Source: Parafrigoribacterium_A soli
Lineage (GTDB): Bacteria > Actinomycetota > Actinomycetes > Actinomycetales > Microbacteriaceae
Assembly (NCBI RefSeq): GCF_040227235.1
Contig: NZ_JBELNZ010000001.1
Location: 496,001 to 560,000 of the forward strand
Length of the DNA stretch: 64,000 bases
Reading direction: 5' to 3'
The notes beneath the pieces were generated by a model. It searched no databases. It saw nothing but the letters and a program-made list of their open reading frames with translations, and had not been told where the DNA came from. Positions 1 through 8,666 of the stretch are shown here, one piece after another (within the stretch, counting starts at the first letter, position 1; each line of letters opens with the position of its first letter). Both the position numbers and the translations under genes were made by a program.

Positions 1-625
1 CCCCGTTGACCCACAGTCGCAACTGCAAGTTCTGGGGGTCGGCGACTTCACTCGCCGGGAGCAGAAACGGCCCGAGGGGATTGAAGGTCTCGCAGCTCTT
101 TCCCTTGTCCCACTGACCGCCGCGTTCCAGCTGAAATTCTCGCTCCGACACGTCATGCGACAGCACGTAGCCCGCTATGTGCCGGTCCGCGTCGGCTTCG
201 GAATCGAGGTAGCGAGCCTGAGTGCCGATGACGACGCCGAGTTCCACTTCCCAGTCGGTTTTTACCGAACGACGAGGAATCAGGACTCGATCGTTGGGGC
301 CGACGATCGTGCTCGGGTCTTTCATAAAGACCACGGGCTCCGGCGGCACGGCCGCTCCGGTCTCTTCGGCGTGGTCCCGGTAGTTGAGTCCGATACACAC
401 GATCTTGCCCGGCGCAGCCACCGGTGGCGCAACCCGCATCGACTCAGCATCCTCAAGCGGCGGCAGTTCTCCCGCGCTGAGAGCGGCCCGCACCCGCTCG
501 ACGCCACCGCTCGCAAGAAAGGCACCATCGATGTCCCGCGTCAACGACCGAAGGTCGAGCGTGACATCGTCCACTCGCACCACCGGAATTTCCCGCCCGG
601 CATCGCCGAGTCTGGCCAGCTTCAC
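1..625 (-). CDS. FAH-family hydrolase, probable 2,4-diketo-3-deoxy-L-fuconate hydrolase (partial)
   Basis: Fumarylacetoacetate-hydrolase superfamily enzyme. In this cluster it most likely hydrolyses 2,4-diketo-3-deoxy-L-fuconate to pyruvate and L-lactate, the last step of oxidative L-fucose breakdown in the cytosol. Seen: a GTG start after GGCAGGGA, a short N-terminal domain, KIVCIGLNYRDHAEE at residues 74-88, the acidic metal-binding stretch WEVELGVVIG at 125-134 and HDVSEREFQ from 157. Only about 208 codons are present; the C-terminus runs off the left edge (family members are usually about 280-290 aa). It starts 57 nt after the permease stop, so it is probably in the same operon. The substrate is inferred from neighbours; related FAH enzymes act on other acylpyruvates. 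Confidence 0.8.
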   Translation of the reverse strand, partial: MKLARLGDAGREIPVVRVDDVTLDLRSLTRDIDGAFLASGGVERVRAALSAGELPPLEDAESMRVAPPVAAPGKIVCIGLNYRDHAEETGAAVPPEPVVFMKDPSTIVGPNDRVLIPRRSVKTDWEVELGVVIGTQARYLDSEADADRHIAGYVLSHDVSEREFQLERGGQWDKGKSCETFNPLGPFLLPASEVADPQNLQLRLWVNG

Positions 626-682
626 TTCCCTGCCTCGTTTCTTTTCAGCGTTGCTCGGTGTGTGGCGTTCCGCACGACGTCC

Positions 683-1624
683 CTAGCCTTTCACCGCGCC
701 GACCGTTTGACCACGGATGAGGAACCGCTGGGCTCCGAGGAACACGGCCAGGAGAGGGAGCATGCTGATGACCGTGGCCAGCGCGAGCTGCGGCATGTAG
801 AGCTTCACGTCCAGTCCGGCTGCCACGGTCGCGTTGAACAATGGGCTGGCTCCGATGAGCTCCTGGATGCCGATCGACACAGTCTTGTTCTCCTGGCTGG
901 AGGTGACGAGCGCGAGCGGAAGAAAGAAGTTCGTCCAGTTCGCGACGAACGAGAAGAAGGCCACGAGGGCCACGGCCTGCTTCGAAATCGGCAACGCCAC
1001 CTGGAAGAACGTGGCGATCTCGCCCAGGCCATCAATGCGCGATGCCTCCACCAACTCGTGCGGCATGCTCGACATGAAGTGGATGTAGGCGAGGTACACG
1101 CCGAAGGGGAAGAACCCCATGATGATGGCCATCGGCCAGAGTTGCCCGATGGCCCCGACGGCGTTCACCTCGAGAAACAGCGGGATGACCAGAACCGTGT
1201 TCGGCATCACCATCGCAAGAAGGGTGATGAACAGCCACGTCTTGCGCGCGCGAAAACGGAGTCGCGCCATGGCATAGCCCGCAGGCAGCGCGGAAGCGAC
1301 AGCGAGAAACCCTCCGACGATCGACACGATGAGCGAGTTCAGTATCCACCTGGGGAACAGCCCGCCGCCGCCGGGCCCGAATCCGACGACCTGGGACCAG
1401 CTGAAGGCGACGTTGTCGAACGACAAGCCGCCCAGCCCCAGAAAGCCGTCGGAGCCCGCGGCCACATGGCTCTGGTCTCGGAACGCCATCGCGATGAAGC
1501 CGACGATCGGGACGATGAAGATGGCCGCGACGAACAACATGGTCACGATGCGCGCGAGGCGTCCGACCGACCACCGGCGGGAGCCGACGACCTCGGGGGC
1601 AAGGGCCGCTGTAGTTTTGGACAT
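683..1624 (-). CDS. Sugar ABC transporter permease, MalG-type (CUT1)
   Basis: Inner-membrane permease, 313 aa, of a CUT1 carbohydrate importer. It has about six membrane segments, beginning with the one near residues 27-50. The cytoplasmic EAA loop reads ELVEASRIDGLGEIATFF and would dock the ATPase. The ATG at 1624 shares its A with the TGA stop of the preceding permease (TGATG), so translation is coupled. A longer upstream reading frame exists, but it only reads through the neighbour out of frame. With the lipoprotein and the MalF-type permease it forms an importer whose ATPase is not encoded here. Many actinobacteria supply a shared MsiK-type ATPase from elsewhere. L-fucose or a fucoside as substrate is inferred from the catabolic neighbours. 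Confidence 0.9.
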   Translation of the reverse strand: MSKTTAALAPEVVGSRRWSVGRLARIVTMLFVAAIFIVPIVGFIAMAFRDQSHVAAGSDGFLGLGGLSFDNVAFSWSQVVGFGPGGGGLFPRWILNSLIVSIVGGFLAVASALPAGYAMARLRFRARKTWLFITLLAMVMPNTVLVIPLFLEVNAVGAIGQLWPMAIIMGFFPFGVYLAYIHFMSSMPHELVEASRIDGLGEIATFFQVALPISKQAVALVAFFSFVANWTNFFLPLALVTSSQENKTVSIGIQELIGASPLFNATVAAGLDVKLYMPQLALATVISMLPLLAVFLGAQRFLIRGQTVGAVKG

Positions 1625-2586
1625 CAGTTCTTCTCCTCGTCCCCGAAAAGCCCACTTCTGAAGACAATGAAGATTCCGATGATCAGAGTGATCGCCAGCA
1701 GAATGATGGACATGGCGGCGGCCGCGGGGAAGTTGCGGTTGGTGAAGGCAAAGGCGTAGCCCAACTGGTTCGGGCCCCACTCGCTGCTGATCGAGCCCGA
1801 CGATATCTGACGCAGAAGGTACGGCTCGAGAAAGAGCTGGAATCCGTAGGCCAGGTTCATCAGTGCCGCGTATCCGATCCACGGTCGGATGAGCGGCAGC
1901 TTCACTCGCCACGCCAATTGCCACGCGTTTGCGCCGTCGAGCGACGCGGCCTCGAAGATCTCGTCCGAAATGCCGTTGAGGCCACCATTGACGATCACGA
2001 TCCAGGTGCCCACACCCTGGAAAAACAGCATTCCGGTCAGGATGGCGGGCATGTTCGGGTCGGTGACCACCTGCTTCAGGTCCGTCAGTCCCATGTTCTG
2101 CCAGAGGAACGCGATCGGTGACTGTGACGGGTTCAACAGGTAGACCCAGAGAACGAAGTTGGCTATGCCGGCAAGCGCCCCCGGCACGTAATAGATGAAG
2201 CGCATTGCTCCGCCAAAGCGGCCGGGGCTGGCGTGCACGAGCAGCGCGAGGCCGACGATGCCGATCATCATTAGGGGCAACCAGACGATCAGCACGCTGA
2301 AGATGTTGAAGAACGTGGAGAAGAAGCGATAGTCCGTGACAGCGGTCACGAACGAGTCGACTCCGCCGAACCCGGTCTGCGGATTCAGCAGGGTTGGTGC
2401 CTTCTGCAGGCTGATGTAGAAGGCGTACCCGATGGGAATTGCCGCGCCGATGAGAAAGAGCAGGATGTATGGCGTCATGAGCAACCACGCGCCACGGCTC
2501 TCTGCCTTTTGGTGCACTTGTCGCCCGCGCGTCGCCGGCTTCTGCGGCGTGACAGTTGCGGTCGGGCGAAGTGTTGCCAAACTCAT
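1624..2586 (-). CDS. Sugar ABC transporter permease, MalF-type (CUT1)
   Basis: Inner-membrane permease, 320 aa, partner of the MalG-type permease. After a basic 30-residue cytoplasmic N-terminus comes the first membrane span (LLMTPYILLFLIGAAIPIG), with about five more following. The EAA loop is EIFEAASLDGANAWQLAWRV, the standard ATPase-docking sequence. It starts 90 nt after the binding-protein stop and overlaps the next permease start by one base. The order binding protein, MalF-type, MalG-type is typical of CUT1 operons. Substrate assignment (L-fucose or a fucose-containing glycan) comes only from context. Confidence 0.9.
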   Translation of the reverse strand: MSLATLRPTATVTPQKPATRGRQVHQKAESRGAWLLMTPYILLFLIGAAIPIGYAFYISLQKAPTLLNPQTGFGGVDSFVTAVTDYRFFSTFFNIFSVLIVWLPLMMIGIVGLALLVHASPGRFGGAMRFIYYVPGALAGIANFVLWVYLLNPSQSPIAFLWQNMGLTDLKQVVTDPNMPAILTGMLFFQGVGTWIVIVNGGLNGISDEIFEAASLDGANAWQLAWRVKLPLIRPWIGYAALMNLAYGFQLFLEPYLLRQISSGSISSEWGPNQLGYAFAFTNRNFPAAAAMSIILLAITLIIGIFIVFRSGLFGDEEKN

Positions 2587-2676
2587 GTATTCATCCTCGA
2601 ATGCGGTAGCAGCTGTATGACCATCTCGTGCTGCGAGGGTACCGGCCTTGGGCAGGTACCCCCGCTCACACGTGAC

Positions 2677-4014
2677 TTACTTGGATTCCTTGACCGTGTA
2701 TCCGATCGACTTGGCCTTGTTGACCAGGGTGGTGCCGAACTTGTCGATGGCGTCGTCCACCGTCTTTCCGGCGATCAGCGTCGGACTCACCGTCTCCGTC
2801 CACACCGAGCCGGTGTCGTACAGCATGTACGAGTACGGCGCCACGGCTCCGGCTGCCGACTTCATGGCATCCTGCGTCGTCGGGATGTCGGCGAAGTACT
2901 TGTCCGCCTCCATCTTGGCGAGCCACTTGTCCTGATCCGGTCCGTAACCCGGGAGTCCAGTGCTGAGCTCAACCTGCCAGGCCGGATCAGTCGCCACGAA
3001 CTTCGCAAAGGTCAGCGCGTTTGCCAGCTGCTTGCCCTTGATGTGCGACGAAACGCCCCACAGACCGCCGCCCTCGTTGCCTGCCGTCGGCTTGGAATCG
3101 CCCTTCCACGTCAGTGGAGCAACCGCGCTCATTTCTCCCGCGGGGATCTTCCAGGTATCGCGGAAGAGGTAGTTGCCCCACCACGCGGCACCGGGGCTCA
3201 TGACGAGGTTGACCCCGGCCTTGTCGGCGTCACCGTCGAAGATGCCCTGGGTGGTCAACGCCTTGCCCTGGTACATCGTGGACAACAACTTCGTCGCCCG
3301 CACGCAGTTCGGGTCCTTGAGGTTGATGTGTGCCTCTGTCTCCGAAAGACGCCCGTTAGTGGGGCAATCTGAGCCCTGCAGGTAGCGGTTGACCGCGTAG
3401 GCGTCACCGAGGAATCCGCTGATCTTGCCCGGGTGCTCCGCCGCGATCTTCACCGCGAGCGAGCCATACTCTTCCCAGGTGGTCGGCAACGAGTAGCCGT
3501 TGTCGTCGAAGAACTTCTTGTTGTACCAGAACACGTCTGGCGCGGCGTCGTTACGCAGGCACCGGATCTTTCCGTCGAAGTCACAGAACGACAGCACAGC
3601 GGGGTCGTAGCCCTTGATGACATCCGGAAGGAGCTTCGTCAGGTCGGCGGCATAGTTGCTCGTCGAGTTCGTTGCCCAGGCGATGTCGTCGTTGGACGGG
3701 AAGAAGATCGCGTCCGGCCAGCCAGACTTAGCCGAGTCGAAGTTCGCGAACGCCTGCTTGACAGTTTGCCCTCCGACGGTGCCGTCGATCTGCACGACGT
3801 CGATCTTGATCTCGGGGTGTGCCTTCTTGAAGGCCTCCGCGGCTGGCACGCGGGGCGGATCAACCCAGACGGTAATCTTTCCGCCCGAGTCGGTCTGCTT
3901 CTCGGCCTTGGTCCCGCTGTCCCCACCCGCGCAGCCGCTCAGCGCGAGGGAGGTGAGGGCGACGATGGCGATCACCCCGCTGAGCGAGAACACTCTCTTG
4001 GACTTCATGGACAC
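2677..4014 (-). CDS. Sugar ABC transporter substrate-binding lipoprotein
   Basis: Extracytoplasmic solute-binding protein, 445 aa, family-1 (MalE-like) type. The N-terminus is a lipoprotein signal: basic MSMKSKR, a hydrophobic stretch, then the lipobox LSGC with Cys at about residue 28. The mature protein begins GGDSGTK and continues ITVWVDPP, the usual first strand of these proteins. It is the first gene of the transport operon and is followed by two permeases. The roughly 240-bp region upstream carries a strong -10 (TATACT on the minus strand) inside an inverted repeat shared with the regulator promoter, which suggests control by the neighbouring GntR protein. The ligand is inferred to be L-fucose or an oligosaccharide containing it. 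Confidence 0.92.
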   Translation of the reverse strand: MSMKSKRVFSLSGVIAIVALTSLALSGCAGGDSGTKAEKQTDSGGKITVWVDPPRVPAAEAFKKAHPEIKIDVVQIDGTVGGQTVKQAFANFDSAKSGWPDAIFFPSNDDIAWATNSTSNYAADLTKLLPDVIKGYDPAVLSFCDFDGKIRCLRNDAAPDVFWYNKKFFDDNGYSLPTTWEEYGSLAVKIAAEHPGKISGFLGDAYAVNRYLQGSDCPTNGRLSETEAHINLKDPNCVRATKLLSTMYQGKALTTQGIFDGDADKAGVNLVMSPGAAWWGNYLFRDTWKIPAGEMSAVAPLTWKGDSKPTAGNEGGGLWGVSSHIKGKQLANALTFAKFVATDPAWQVELSTGLPGYGPDQDKWLAKMEADKYFADIPTTQDAMKSAAGAVAPYSYMLYDTGSVWTETVSPTLIAGKTVDDAIDKFGTTLVNKAKSIGYTVKESK

Positions 4015-4155
4015 TCCTTTGTGTTTATGTGCCGCCTATGCGGCGCGTGGTTTCACTGTTAGGTGCGGCCGAACGCGGTTTTCGCCGCATGCTCAAACGT
4101 CGTATCAAGCCAGAGGTGCCGGTCGAACGTGTGAGCACAGCCAATTCATCGAATC

Positions 4156-4189
4156 ATTCACCGATCATCCTAGTATAGATCGGATGAAT
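4156..4189 (-). promoter_or_regulatory. Promoter and operator of the transport operon
   Basis: An imperfect inverted repeat has arms ATTCACCGATC (4156-4166) and GATCGGATGAAT (4178-4189). Between the arms, on the minus strand, lies TATACT (4172-4177), a near-perfect -10 box. This implies an mRNA with a leader of roughly 150 nt before the binding-protein gene at 4014. The right arm matches the sites before the regulator (5249-5259) and the alcohol dehydrogenase (8625-8636). Operator function for the FadR-type regulator is inferred. The remainder of 4015-4257 shows no gene. Confidence 0.6.
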
Positions 4190-4257
4190 GTGGCAGGGTT
4201 CTTGATTTCCGCGGCTTTTTCGTAACATCCGGTGCCCCAATCTCAAAATTGGTTGGA

Positions 4258-5145
4258 CTATTCGGAGCTTCGCGCGATCGCTGCGTCGATGCGCGACTCA
4301 TCGATGCCGTAGAACTCGACGCCCGTGGCTCCGAGGATTGCCGTCCGCTCATCGGCGCTGAAGCCGTCGAATATGCGGGTCAGGCCCTCCCACACCCGGT
4401 CGTAGCCGCCAGCGGTGAGCGAGATCGGCCAATCGCCTCCATACATCAGGCGACGCGCCCCGAAGACATCCATCGCATGATCCACGTAGGGACGCACCGC
4501 GTCGACCGTCCACGCTTCCGGATTCGCGGTGGCCGCGTAGAGCCCGCTGACCTTGCCGTACACCAGTGGATTCTCGGCGGCGGCGGCGATCAGGTCCCAC
4601 CACGGCTGAGTGCTGTCCAGGCCGATCGGCGGCTTGGAAAGGTGATCGATCACCATGCGCAGGCGCGGGAATCGCTCGGAGAGAATCGGCACGAGTTCGA
4701 GGTGACGCGGCAACACCGACACGAGATCGAACGTCAGCCCGGCATCCTCGAGCATGCCCAGGCTCTGCGATACCTCGCGGCCCAGGAGCCACTCCGGATC
4801 CGCCTGATTGTGGATGAGGTTGCGAATTCCCACGGTCAGAGTGCTCTCTCTGAGCCGCTCGAGCGCCACGGCGGCCTCCGCCGGTCGGTCGAGCGGCACG
4901 AAGGCGACAATCGCGACCACTTCGGGATTGTGAGCGGCCGTATCGAACATGAGGTCTGTGTCTTCCGCATTATCGGCGGATTCCACCAGAACCGTGCCGT
5001 GGATGCCGGCCCGCTTCAACGAGGGCTTGAGTTCGTCGAAGGCAATCGTGCGATTGAGCTCCCCCGCGTCGGGGCCGAGCCAGGAGTATTCTGCTCGGCT
5101 CAAGTCCCACACGTGCTGATGGGTATCGAGTACAGGACTGACCAT
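4258..5145 (-). CDS. Amidohydrolase-2 family lactonase, probable L-fuconolactonase
   Basis: Metal-dependent amidohydrolase (amidohydrolase_2/COG3618), 295 aa from the chosen ATG. It probably opens L-fucono-lactone to L-fuconate in the cytosol. Seen: the metal motif VLDTHQHVWD right at the N-terminus, TVGIRNLIHNQADPEWL in the middle, and the late LMYGGDWPIS containing the catalytic Asp typical of the family. The start at 5145 is preferred because GGAG lies about 9 nt upstream; an in-frame GTG at 5172 would add nine residues. It is read divergently from the GntR regulator and lies upstream of the transporter operon. Substrate comes from context, since lactonases of this family also act on rhamnonolactone and galactonolactone. 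Confidence 0.82.
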   Translation of the reverse strand: MVSPVLDTHQHVWDLSRAEYSWLGPDAGELNRTIAFDELKPSLKRAGIHGTVLVESADNAEDTDLMFDTAAHNPEVVAIVAFVPLDRPAEAAVALERLRESTLTVGIRNLIHNQADPEWLLGREVSQSLGMLEDAGLTFDLVSVLPRHLELVPILSERFPRLRMVIDHLSKPPIGLDSTQPWWDLIAAAAENPLVYGKVSGLYAATANPEAWTVDAVRPYVDHAMDVFGARRLMYGGDWPISLTAGGYDRVWEGLTRIFDGFSADERTAILGATGVEFYGIDESRIDAAIARSSE

Positions 5146-5225
5146 CTGTTGTCGCTCCGTTTCTGTCGCCACGTGGCGCCGTCGGATGGGATACCAGCAC
5201 GTGCTTATGCCACGGGCCGGACTCT

Positions 5226-5278
5226 ATACATGTGATGAATCAGCATAGATCAGATGTATTCGTCCTCCCATCTATACT
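5226..5278. promoter_or_regulatory. Divergent operator and leaderless promoter of the GntR regulator
   Basis: Inverted repeat arms ATACATGTGAT (5226-5236) and ATCAGATGTAT (5249-5259) are separated by 12 bp. The -10 box TATACT (5273-5278) ends 6 nt before the regulator ATG, so that mRNA is probably leaderless. The repeat then covers the -35 area and the divergent lactonase promoter, which fits autorepression plus control of the lactonase. The arm sequence recurs at 4178-4189 and 8625-8636. Confidence 0.6.
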
Positions 5279-5284
5279 GACGAC

Positions 5285-6049
5285 ATGGCACAGGACTCGA
5301 CCGCATCACCGGGCGACGACAAGGCGGAAGCTGCGACCCACCCGCAATCGCAGACCGATGTCGTGATCTCACGGATTCGTGACATGCTCTCCGCCGGCGA
5401 ACTCGCCCCGGGGGCTCGCCTGCCGATCGAAAAGGAGCTCGCCTCATCCTTCGGGGTGTCTCGCGGATCGCTCCGAGAAGCCGTTCGTGCCCTCTGCATC
5501 ATGGGTGTCCTCGAGACGCGACAGGGCGACGGAACCTATGTGACGTCGTTGGACTCGCGACTCCTGCTCGCCCCGATGGAATTCATGGTTGAGCTGCAGT
5601 CGCCCGAGCACCGCCACGACATCCATGCTGTTCGCAGGCTCCTCGAAGCCGAAGCAGCGGCGAGGGCCGCGCTCAATATCACCCAGGATGAACTCGACGA
5701 AGCTCGTCGCATTCTCGATGGAGTGGACGCGCTCACCAACGCAGAGCCCGTGACCGAGCACGAGGCGATCATGGATGCCGACATCGCGTTCCATCGCGTC
5801 GTCGCGCACGCCGCGAACAACTCGACACTCGCCGCGCTCATCGACGCGCTGGGGAACCGCACGAGCCGGGCTCGCCTGTGGCTCGGGCTTCACCATCAGG
5901 GTCAGACGAGAACCGCGCACAACGAGCACGTCGCCATCCTGCGGGCGCTCGAGTCACACCAGCCCGACAGGGCCCGGCTCGAGATGGACCATCACCTTCT
6001 GGGCGTTGAGGACATCCTGCAGGAACAACCCGGCATCGACGAACCCTGA
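5285..6049 (+). CDS. FadR-subfamily GntR transcriptional regulator
   Basis: DNA-binding regulator, 254 aa. The N-terminal winged helix (about residues 22-95) contains LPIEKELASSFGVSRGSLRE and the wing TRQGDGTYVTS. An all-helical FCD ligand-binding domain follows (about 105-235), with HEAIMDADIAFHRVVAHAAN, whose Asp and His residues usually bind a metal and a sugar-acid effector. It sits in the middle of the sugar-acid cluster, divergent from the lactonase and ending one base before the dehydratase stop. It is the obvious candidate to bind the ATWCATCYGAT sites found in three promoters here. The effector (for example L-fuconate or its 2-keto-3-deoxy product) is not determinable. Confidence 0.9.
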   Translation: MAQDSTASPGDDKAEAATHPQSQTDVVISRIRDMLSAGELAPGARLPIEKELASSFGVSRGSLREAVRALCIMGVLETRQGDGTYVTSLDSRLLLAPMEFMVELQSPEHRHDIHAVRRLLEAEAAARAALNITQDELDEARRILDGVDALTNAEPVTEHEAIMDADIAFHRVVAHAANNSTLAALIDALGNRTSRARLWLGLHHQGQTRTAHNEHVAILRALESHQPDRARLEMDHHLLGVEDILQEQPGIDEP

Positions 6050-6050
6050 A

Positions 6051-7364
6051 TCAGGCCGCGCTGGCAGCCCGCCCACTCCAGTAGCTTCCCGCCGGGAAGG
6101 CGTACTCGTCGATGGTCGTGGAGTACATCTCGGCGCTGTATCCGGGCTGCGACGGAAGCACGTACGCGCCGTTCTCGACGATGCACGGGTCAACGAAGTG
6201 CTCGTGAAGGTGGTCGACGTACTCGGTGACCCTGCCCTCGAGGCTGCCAGACACGGCCACGTAGTCGAAGATTGAGAGGTGCTGAACCAGCTCGCACAGA
6301 CCGACCCCACCCGCGTGCGGACAGACCGGGATCCCGAACTTCTTGGCCATCAGGTAGACGGCAAGAATCTCGTTGATGCTGCCCAGCCGTGCCGAATCGA
6401 GCTGGCAGAAGTCGATGGCCTCCGCCTGGAACAGCTGCTTGAAGAGCACGCGATTCATCCCGTGCTCCCCGGTGGCGACTCCGATGGGAGCGATGGCCTT
6501 GCGAATCGCGGCGTGGCCAAGCACGTCGTCGGGGCTCGTGGGCTCCTCGATCCACAGCGGAGCGAACTCGGCGAGGGCCTGCACCCACTCGATGGCCTGC
6601 GGCACATCCCAGACCTGATTCGCATCGATCATCAACTTGGCGTCCCAGCCGATGACATCGCGCGCGATCGCGAGCCGGCGGCGGTCGTCCTCGAGGTTCG
6701 CCCCCACCTTGAGCTTCACGTGGTCGTAGCCCGCGTTCACGGCCTCTGTCAGAAGCCCTCGGAGCTTCTCGTCGCTGTAGCCGAGCCATCCGGCGCTCGT
6801 CGTGTAGCAGGGGTACCCGGTCGCAGCCATTTCGGCGATGCGCTCGTCCCTCGTCGGTGCAAGGTCGGCGAGAAGGGCGATCGCCTCCTCCCGCGTGAGG
6901 GCGTCAGAGAGGTAGCTCAGGTCCGCGGCATCCACCAGCTCTTCCGGCGTCATGTCGGTCAGCAGGCGCCACAGCGGCTTTCCGGCGACACGAGCGGCGA
7001 GGTCCCACACGGCGTTCATCACGGCGGCGAGCGCGAGATGGACGACGCCCTTCTCGGGGCCCAGCCACCTCAGCTGCGTGTCGCTCTGGAGCTTTCTGTA
7101 CACGGAACCCAGATCCGCGACGACGGCCTGGACGTCCATCCCCACGAGCGCCTGGCCTCGCTGACGAGCCGCCTCCGTGCAGAGGTCATTGCCTCGACCG
7201 ATGGTGAAGGTGAAGCCGAATCCGTTCAGCTCCGGGTCGTCGGTGTGGATCACAACGTAGGCGGCGGAGTAGTCACCATCCTTGTTCATCGCGTCCGAGC
7301 CATCCAGGCTCAAGGAGGTGGGGAAGCGGATGTCGTGCGCCGTCACGGAAGTGATGATTGCCAT
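6051..7364 (-). CDS. L-fuconate dehydratase (enolase superfamily)
   Basis: Enolase-superfamily acid-sugar dehydratase, 437 aa, converting L-fuconate to 2-keto-3-deoxy-L-fuconate with a Mg ion. The N-terminal capping domain includes GFGFTFTIGRGND. The barrel shows the general-base motif HVKLKVG (Lys-x-Lys), metal ligands in LMIDANQVWD, WIEEPTSPDD and GVATGEHG, and the catalytic His in VCPHAGGVGLCELVQH. Length and the TIGRGND/GEHGMNR signatures fit the L-fuconate dehydratase subgroup better than general mandelate racemase relatives. It is transcribed with the aldo-keto reductase 9 nt upstream. Related enzymes also accept L-galactonate or D-arabinonate, so exact substrate preference is inferred. 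Confidence 0.9.
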   Translation of the reverse strand: MAIITSVTAHDIRFPTSLSLDGSDAMNKDGDYSAAYVVIHTDDPELNGFGFTFTIGRGNDLCTEAARQRGQALVGMDVQAVVADLGSVYRKLQSDTQLRWLGPEKGVVHLALAAVMNAVWDLAARVAGKPLWRLLTDMTPEELVDAADLSYLSDALTREEAIALLADLAPTRDERIAEMAATGYPCYTTSAGWLGYSDEKLRGLLTEAVNAGYDHVKLKVGANLEDDRRRLAIARDVIGWDAKLMIDANQVWDVPQAIEWVQALAEFAPLWIEEPTSPDDVLGHAAIRKAIAPIGVATGEHGMNRVLFKQLFQAEAIDFCQLDSARLGSINEILAVYLMAKKFGIPVCPHAGGVGLCELVQHLSIFDYVAVSGSLEGRVTEYVDHLHEHFVDPCIVENGAYVLPSQPGYSAEMYSTTIDEYAFPAGSYWSGRAASAA

Positions 7365-7373
7365 TGCTTTTGT

Positions 7374-8360
7374 TCAGCTTTCTGCGGTGATGAGATGCGG
7401 GATGAAGCCCAGTGAGTGCAACTCGGCCCAGAGTTCCGACGGAATGGTGGCCGAATAGCGTTGAACATTGCTGGAGACCTGCGCCGCGTCCCGCGCACCG
7501 AGCACGACGGACACCACCGCGGGGTGGAGCAGCGGATAAGCGACGGCGGCCTCGGGCAGGGCGACGCCGTAGCGCTCGCACACATCGGCGATCTGATTCG
7601 CGCGCACGATTGTCTCGGACGCCGCGTCCTCGTAGTTGAACTTTGCCTGCGCCTCGGGCCGGGCCTTCGCGAGAATGCCCGAGTTGTAGACGCCGGCGGC
7701 GACAACGCCGACGCCGCGCTCGAGAGCAAGCGGCAGAAGGTCATCCAGCGCCGAGTGCTCGAGCAGAGTCATTTCGCCCGCCATCATCACTAGGTCGACA
7801 TCGGCCTTGCGAATCAGCTCAGCGAGCGGCGCGCTGTGGTTCATTCCGGCACCCACTGCACCAACCACGCCCTGCTCACGAAGTTCGATGAGCGCACCGA
7901 TGCCGGCTGTGCTCGCCTGCTCCCAAAAATCGTCCGGGTCGTGCAGGTAGACGACGTCGAAGCGGGCGAGCCCCGTGCGCTCAAGCGATTCCTCGATCGA
8001 GCGCAGCACGCCGTCGCGGCTGAAGTCCCAGCGCCGCACGGTCGCAGCAGGCACGGCAAAGCCCTGGTCGTCGAGCTGGTCTGCGGTGCTCGGTGATGGC
8101 TCCAGTATCCGGCCGACTTTGGTCGATATGGCGAACTCGTCGCGCGGGCGATTCTGCAGTGCAGCGCCGACCCGACGCTCCGACAGGCCGAGGCCGTAGT
8201 GCGGAGCCGTATCGAAGTAGCGAATGCCGTCGCTCCAGGCCTGCTCTATTGCCGAATCCGCCTGCTCGGGTGTCGTTTCGCGATACAGGTTGCCCAGCTG
8301 GGCAGTCCCGAGTCCGAGTTCAGTAAGCGGGAGATCTCGCACCTGTGTGCGTACGCGCAT
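7374..8360 (-). CDS. Aldo-keto reductase, probable L-fucose (D-threo-aldose) 1-dehydrogenase
   Basis: NAD(P)-dependent aldo-keto reductase, 328 aa, likely oxidising L-fucose to its lactone, the entry step of the pathway. The tetrad residues are visible: YFDTAPHYG (Asp and catalytic Tyr), ISTKVGR (Lys) and VVYLHDPDD (His). The sequence resembles the D-threo-aldose 1-dehydrogenase branch, which includes known L-fucose dehydrogenases. It is the first gene of a two-gene operon with the dehydratase. A minus-strand -10 (TATGAT, at 8399-8404) lies about 40 nt upstream. A second dehydrogenase across the divergent promoter (8667-9698) could share or replace this role. Confidence 0.83.
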   Translation of the reverse strand: MRVRTQVRDLPLTELGLGTAQLGNLYRETTPEQADSAIEQAWSDGIRYFDTAPHYGLGLSERRVGAALQNRPRDEFAISTKVGRILEPSPSTADQLDDQGFAVPAATVRRWDFSRDGVLRSIEESLERTGLARFDVVYLHDPDDFWEQASTAGIGALIELREQGVVGAVGAGMNHSAPLAELIRKADVDLVMMAGEMTLLEHSALDDLLPLALERGVGVVAAGVYNSGILAKARPEAQAKFNYEDAASETIVRANQIADVCERYGVALPEAAVAYPLLHPAVVSVVLGARDAAQVSSNVQRYSATIPSELWAELHSLGFIPHLITAES

Positions 8361-8666
8361 AGCACTCCCCTTTGATCGCCGTTGTCTAACTAGCTTCGAT
8401 CATAGGGGAAAGATTAGATCAATATGGCCTCCGGGGCGGGAATCAGCCCAAATTGGGCATATTTGCCCGAATAGATCAGCTCTATTTGGGCCCGGGAGCG
8501 CAGCGGAGGCTCACCCGACTTCCCACGGCGGGAGCAAAGAGGTCTAATCATTTGCCCCTCTACTCAGCGCACTCGCGCGGTGCCTCGTCGGTTGGCCCAT
8601 TGAGCACAGGAGATGCGCTCGACCATTCATCTGATCAATAATGGGGAGACCACTCAAGGAGGACGC
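8361..8666. promoter_or_regulatory. 306-bp divergent control region with interlocking palindromes
   Basis: No gene lies between the aldo-keto reductase and the alcohol dehydrogenase. The stretch holds a minus-strand -10 at 8399-8404 and three half-sites GCCCRAAT at 8446, 8465 and (inverted) 8484, exactly 19 bp apart. These build overlapping palindromes: GCCCAA-A-TTGGGC (8446-8458), GGGCA-TATT-TGCCC (8455-8468) and CCCGAATAGA-N5-TCTATTTGGG (8466-8490). The cluster element ATTCATCTGATC occurs at 8625-8636. A strong ribosome site AAGGAGGA (8657-8664) precedes the dehydrogenase ATG. The two motif types suggest two regulators; the second is unidentified. Confidence 0.55.

Noticed and set aside
155..1759. 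Long open frame on the plus strand across the transporter genes
   Set aside because: Antisense shadow of GC-rich permease genes; low-complexity Arg/His/Asp-rich translation and no ribosome site.
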